Made by a program: the position numbers and the translations under genes. From the NCBI GenBank assembly GCA_024690635.1, contig JAILOW010000052.1, forward strand, positions 1-16,297: a stretch of 16,297 bases of DNA, read 5' to 3'. The DNA comes from Butyrivibrio sp. Its GTDB lineage: Bacteria > Bacillota_A > Clostridia > Lachnospirales > Lachnospiraceae. A model generated the notes under the pieces. The model searched no databases. It was given only the letters and a program-made list of their open reading frames with translations, and had not been told where the DNA came from. Below, one piece after another: positions 14,242-16,297 of this stretch; positions within the stretch are counted from its first letter, which is position 1, and each line of letters opens with the position of its first letter.

Positions 14242-16297
14242 ATGGATATAAATAAGGACTCTGTGGTGACATTTGATCCCGTGAGCATAATTGTGGATGG
14301 GAAAAGGTGGTTTCCCATGATGGGAGAGATGCACTTTAGCAGATACCCCAAAAAGTTCTGGGCTGAAGAGCTTGCCAAGATGAAGGCAGGCGGCATCGAC
14401 ATTGTTTCCATGTATGTTATCTGGATCCATCACGAGGAGATACAGGGAAAATTTGATTTTACAGGGGACAGGTGCCTTAGAGAGTTCCTTGAGACTGTTA
14501 AAAAGAGCGGCCTTAAGTCTATCCTCAGGATTGGACCCTGGGCCCACGGCGAGGCAAGAAACGGTGGCTTCCCCGACTGGCTTCTTGCGGATGCAAAGGA
14601 GCGCGGATACGAGCTTAGAACCGACGATCCACGCTATCTTGAACATGTCAGACGTTTTTACGAAAAGACCTATGAGCAGGCAAAGGGGTATTTCCTTAAG
14701 GATGACGGCCCCATAATCGGAATACAGATTGAGAATGAATACGGCCACTGCGGCGGAAAAGACGGAGAAGAGGGTGAGCAGCATATGAAGACCCTCAGAG
14801 CAATGGCCATGGAAATAGGGTTTGATGCTCCTCTTTATACGGCTACAGGCTGGGGCGGCGCCGTAACAGGCGGAATGCTCCCTGTTATGGGCGGCTACTG
14901 CGAAGCTCCCTGGGATCCCAGGACCACAGAGATCGAGCCAAGCGGCAATTATATCTTTACCAAAGAAAGAAACGATCATAATATCGGTTCCGACCACGGA
15001 CTTGGAACAGGCATCACCTTTGACATGGAAAAGTTCCCCTATCTTACGGCGGAGCTTGGAGGAGGCCTTCAGGTAACAGGCCACAGAAGACCTGTTGCCA
15101 CAGGAACTGATACTGCAGCCATGTCAATGGTAAAGCTTGCCTCCGGCGCAAACCTTCTTGGTTATTACATGTACCACGGAGGAACCAACCCTGAGGGAAA
15201 GCTTACAACCCTTCAGGAGACAAAAGAAACAGGCTATCCCAATGATCTTCCTGCCTATTCTTATGATTTCAATGCGCCTCTTCGCGAGTTTGGACAGATG
15301 GAGGATTCATACAGAAGGATCAGACTTCTTGCATCTTTTGTACATGATTTTGGATCTGATCTGTGCGACATGGCATATACCCCTCAGCCGGGCAATCCCT
15401 TAAAACCCGAAAATCTGACGGACCTTCGAACTGCAGTCAGATACAAAAACGTAAAGGCAAAGGACGGATCCGAATATCCGAGAGGATATCTTTTTGTAAA
15501 CAATTATCAGAGAAGATATCAAATGGCAGATCACAGGGACTTTGCTCTTAAAGCCTACGGCACTGACAAAGCTTCGCTTCTTGCGGATTTTGCCAAAAGA
15601 GATATTAAGGACGGAGACTTTTTCTTTTATCCTTTCAACATGCCTGTGGGAGATGATGCGCTTCTTACCATTGATGCTACTCCTGTGTGCATTGTCAGAG
15701 ACTTTGATGAAAAGGGACATAATGCCTATGTCTTTTACAGTGACAGGGTTAGAGAGCCTGAAGCTGACATAAAGGGCGACTTGTCGGGAAATGTCATCAT
15801 AACTCTCAATGCAGATGAGGCTGTTAACTGTTCCAAAGCAGTTATAAATGGCAGGGAATACCTGGTAATATCCGACGGAGATGTTGTGACAGACAGTGAA
15901 GGAAAAGTTGTTCTCTATGAAAAAGTAACAGATGACCAGAGAACAAAAAAAGCACTTCTTAAGACTTTCCCTGAGCTTAAAAAAGTTCCCCAAGGCTTTG
16001 AAACAAAGACGGGGCTTGGAAACTTGGAAGAATTCATGACGGGAGATGTCTTTGCAACATATGAATCCGCGGATGAGCTCGTCAACGAAATTGTGTCAAC
16101 AATTGATGAAAATTCGGAAACTTCATACAGGGTCACCATACCCGAAGTGATCAAAGGTGCATCCGAAATATATGTGGCTGCGGACTATGTCGGGAACTCT
16201 GCAAAATTTTTGAGAAACGGGCGTGTTCTTACGGACAATTTTTACACCGGTCAGAGCTTTGAAATAGGCCTTAAAAGGTATATGGAAAATGGCTTCA
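14242..16297 (+). CDS. Glycoside hydrolase family 35 (beta-galactosidase-like), 3' end missing
   Basis: The 685 residues visible stay open to the window edge, so the gene is cut. There is no signal peptide, so the enzyme is cytoplasmic and acts on imported sugar. The GH35 barrel is clear: MMGEMHFSRYPKKFWAEEL (26-44), KMKAGGIDIVSMYVIW (47-62), LRIGPWAHGE (95-104), IGIQIENEYG (159-168) with E166 as the expected acid/base, and TAELGGG (269-275) with E271 as the likely nucleophile. YHGGTN (311-316) and YSYDFNAPLREFG (339-351) are further family marks. Jelly-roll domains follow, up to YVAADYVGNSAKFLRNGR. The nucleophile region lacks the E-W/F-x-G-W form of well-known beta-galactosidases, so the precise substrate is open. 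ATG 14242 has AGGAG (14231-14235), overlapping the lacI-family stop. Confidence 0.9.
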   Translation, partial: MDINKDSVVTFDPVSIIVDGKRWFPMMGEMHFSRYPKKFWAEELAKMKAGGIDIVSMYVIWIHHEEIQGKFDFTGDRCLREFLETVKKSGLKSILRIGPWAHGEARNGGFPDWLLADAKERGYELRTDDPRYLEHVRRFYEKTYEQAKGYFLKDDGPIIGIQIENEYGHCGGKDGEEGEQHMKTLRAMAMEIGFDAPLYTATGWGGAVTGGMLPVMGGYCEAPWDPRTTEIEPSGNYIFTKERNDHNIGSDHGLGTGITFDMEKFPYLTAELGGGLQVTGHRRPVATGTDTAAMSMVKLASGANLLGYYMYHGGTNPEGKLTTLQETKETGYPNDLPAYSYDFNAPLREFGQMEDSYRRIRLLASFVHDFGSDLCDMAYTPQPGNPLKPENLTDLRTAVRYKNVKAKDGSEYPRGYLFVNNYQRRYQMADHRDFALKAYGTDKASLLADFAKRDIKDGDFFFYPFNMPVGDDALLTIDATPVCIVRDFDEKGHNAYVFYSDRVREPEADIKGDLSGNVIITLNADEAVNCSKAVINGREYLVISDGDVVTDSEGKVVLYEKVTDDQRTKKALLKTFPELKKVPQGFETKTGLGNLEEFMTGDVFATYESADELVNEIVSTIDENSETSYRVTIPEVIKGASEIYVAADYVGNSAKFLRNGRVLTDNFYTGQSFEIGLKRYMENGF

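Noticed and set aside
14206..15084. 292-codon open frame opposite the GH35 gene
   Set aside because: Despite its length it has no recognisable domain, and the plus strand encodes clear GH35 motifs over the same bases.

Overview
This window looks like chromosomal DNA from a low-to-mid GC Firmicute of the Clostridia, most likely a Lachnospiraceae member of the Butyrivibrio type. The evidence is the protein families present (LepA, HemW, a Clostridia-style HD-GYP relative, a MalF permease with an extra N-terminal membrane region, a cytoplasmic GH35 enzyme), strong GGAGG ribosome sites, and TTGACA/TATAAT-like promoters. The genus is an inference. Thirteen protein genes fill almost the whole window. 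I see no tRNA, rRNA, CRISPR, insertion sequence or prophage, and no stretch over 300 bases without a gene.

Left part (1-4136): rpsT (ribosomal protein S20) is read leftward. Divergent from it runs lepA (elongation factor 4), translationally coupled to hemW (radical SAM heme chaperone). rpsT, lepA and hemW are also neighbours in Bacillus, but the sporulation genes gpr and spoIIP that lie between rpsT and lepA there are absent, and hrcA-grpE-dnaK does not follow hemW. Next comes a YfbR-type 5'-deoxynucleotidase with a hairpin leader.

Middle part (4137-9354): a degenerate HD-GYP-like protein precedes pilT (type IV pilus retraction ATPase) by 29 bases, probably in one transcript. A strong terminator follows. 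Then comM (branch-migration helicase) and dprA (RecA loader) overlap by four bases. pilT, comM and dprA together cover three steps of transformation: pulling in DNA, protecting and loading the single strand, and extending the heteroduplex. No pilus assembly or comE genes are visible here.

Right part (9355-16297): a sugar-utilisation operon encodes a lipoprotein binding protein, MalF/GanP-type and MalG/GanQ-type permeases, a LacI-family repressor and a GH35 beta-galactosidase-like enzyme that runs off the window edge. Its control region has overlapping LacI-type operators with central CG (AACGTT repeated every 12 bp), a TTGACA promoter, and a 20-bp near-perfect palindrome just downstream of the predicted start. 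An intrinsic terminator between the binding protein and the first permease probably sets an excess of binding protein. No ATPase subunit is encoded, so a shared MsmK/UgpC-type ATPase elsewhere is expected. The likely job is import of an intact beta-galactoside or galacto-oligosaccharide and its hydrolysis in the cytoplasm.

Nothing here is clearly a new system. The items most worth a second look are the HD-GYP relative that has lost its signature next to pilT, the layered operators of the sugar operon, and the leader structures before yfbR and rpsT.
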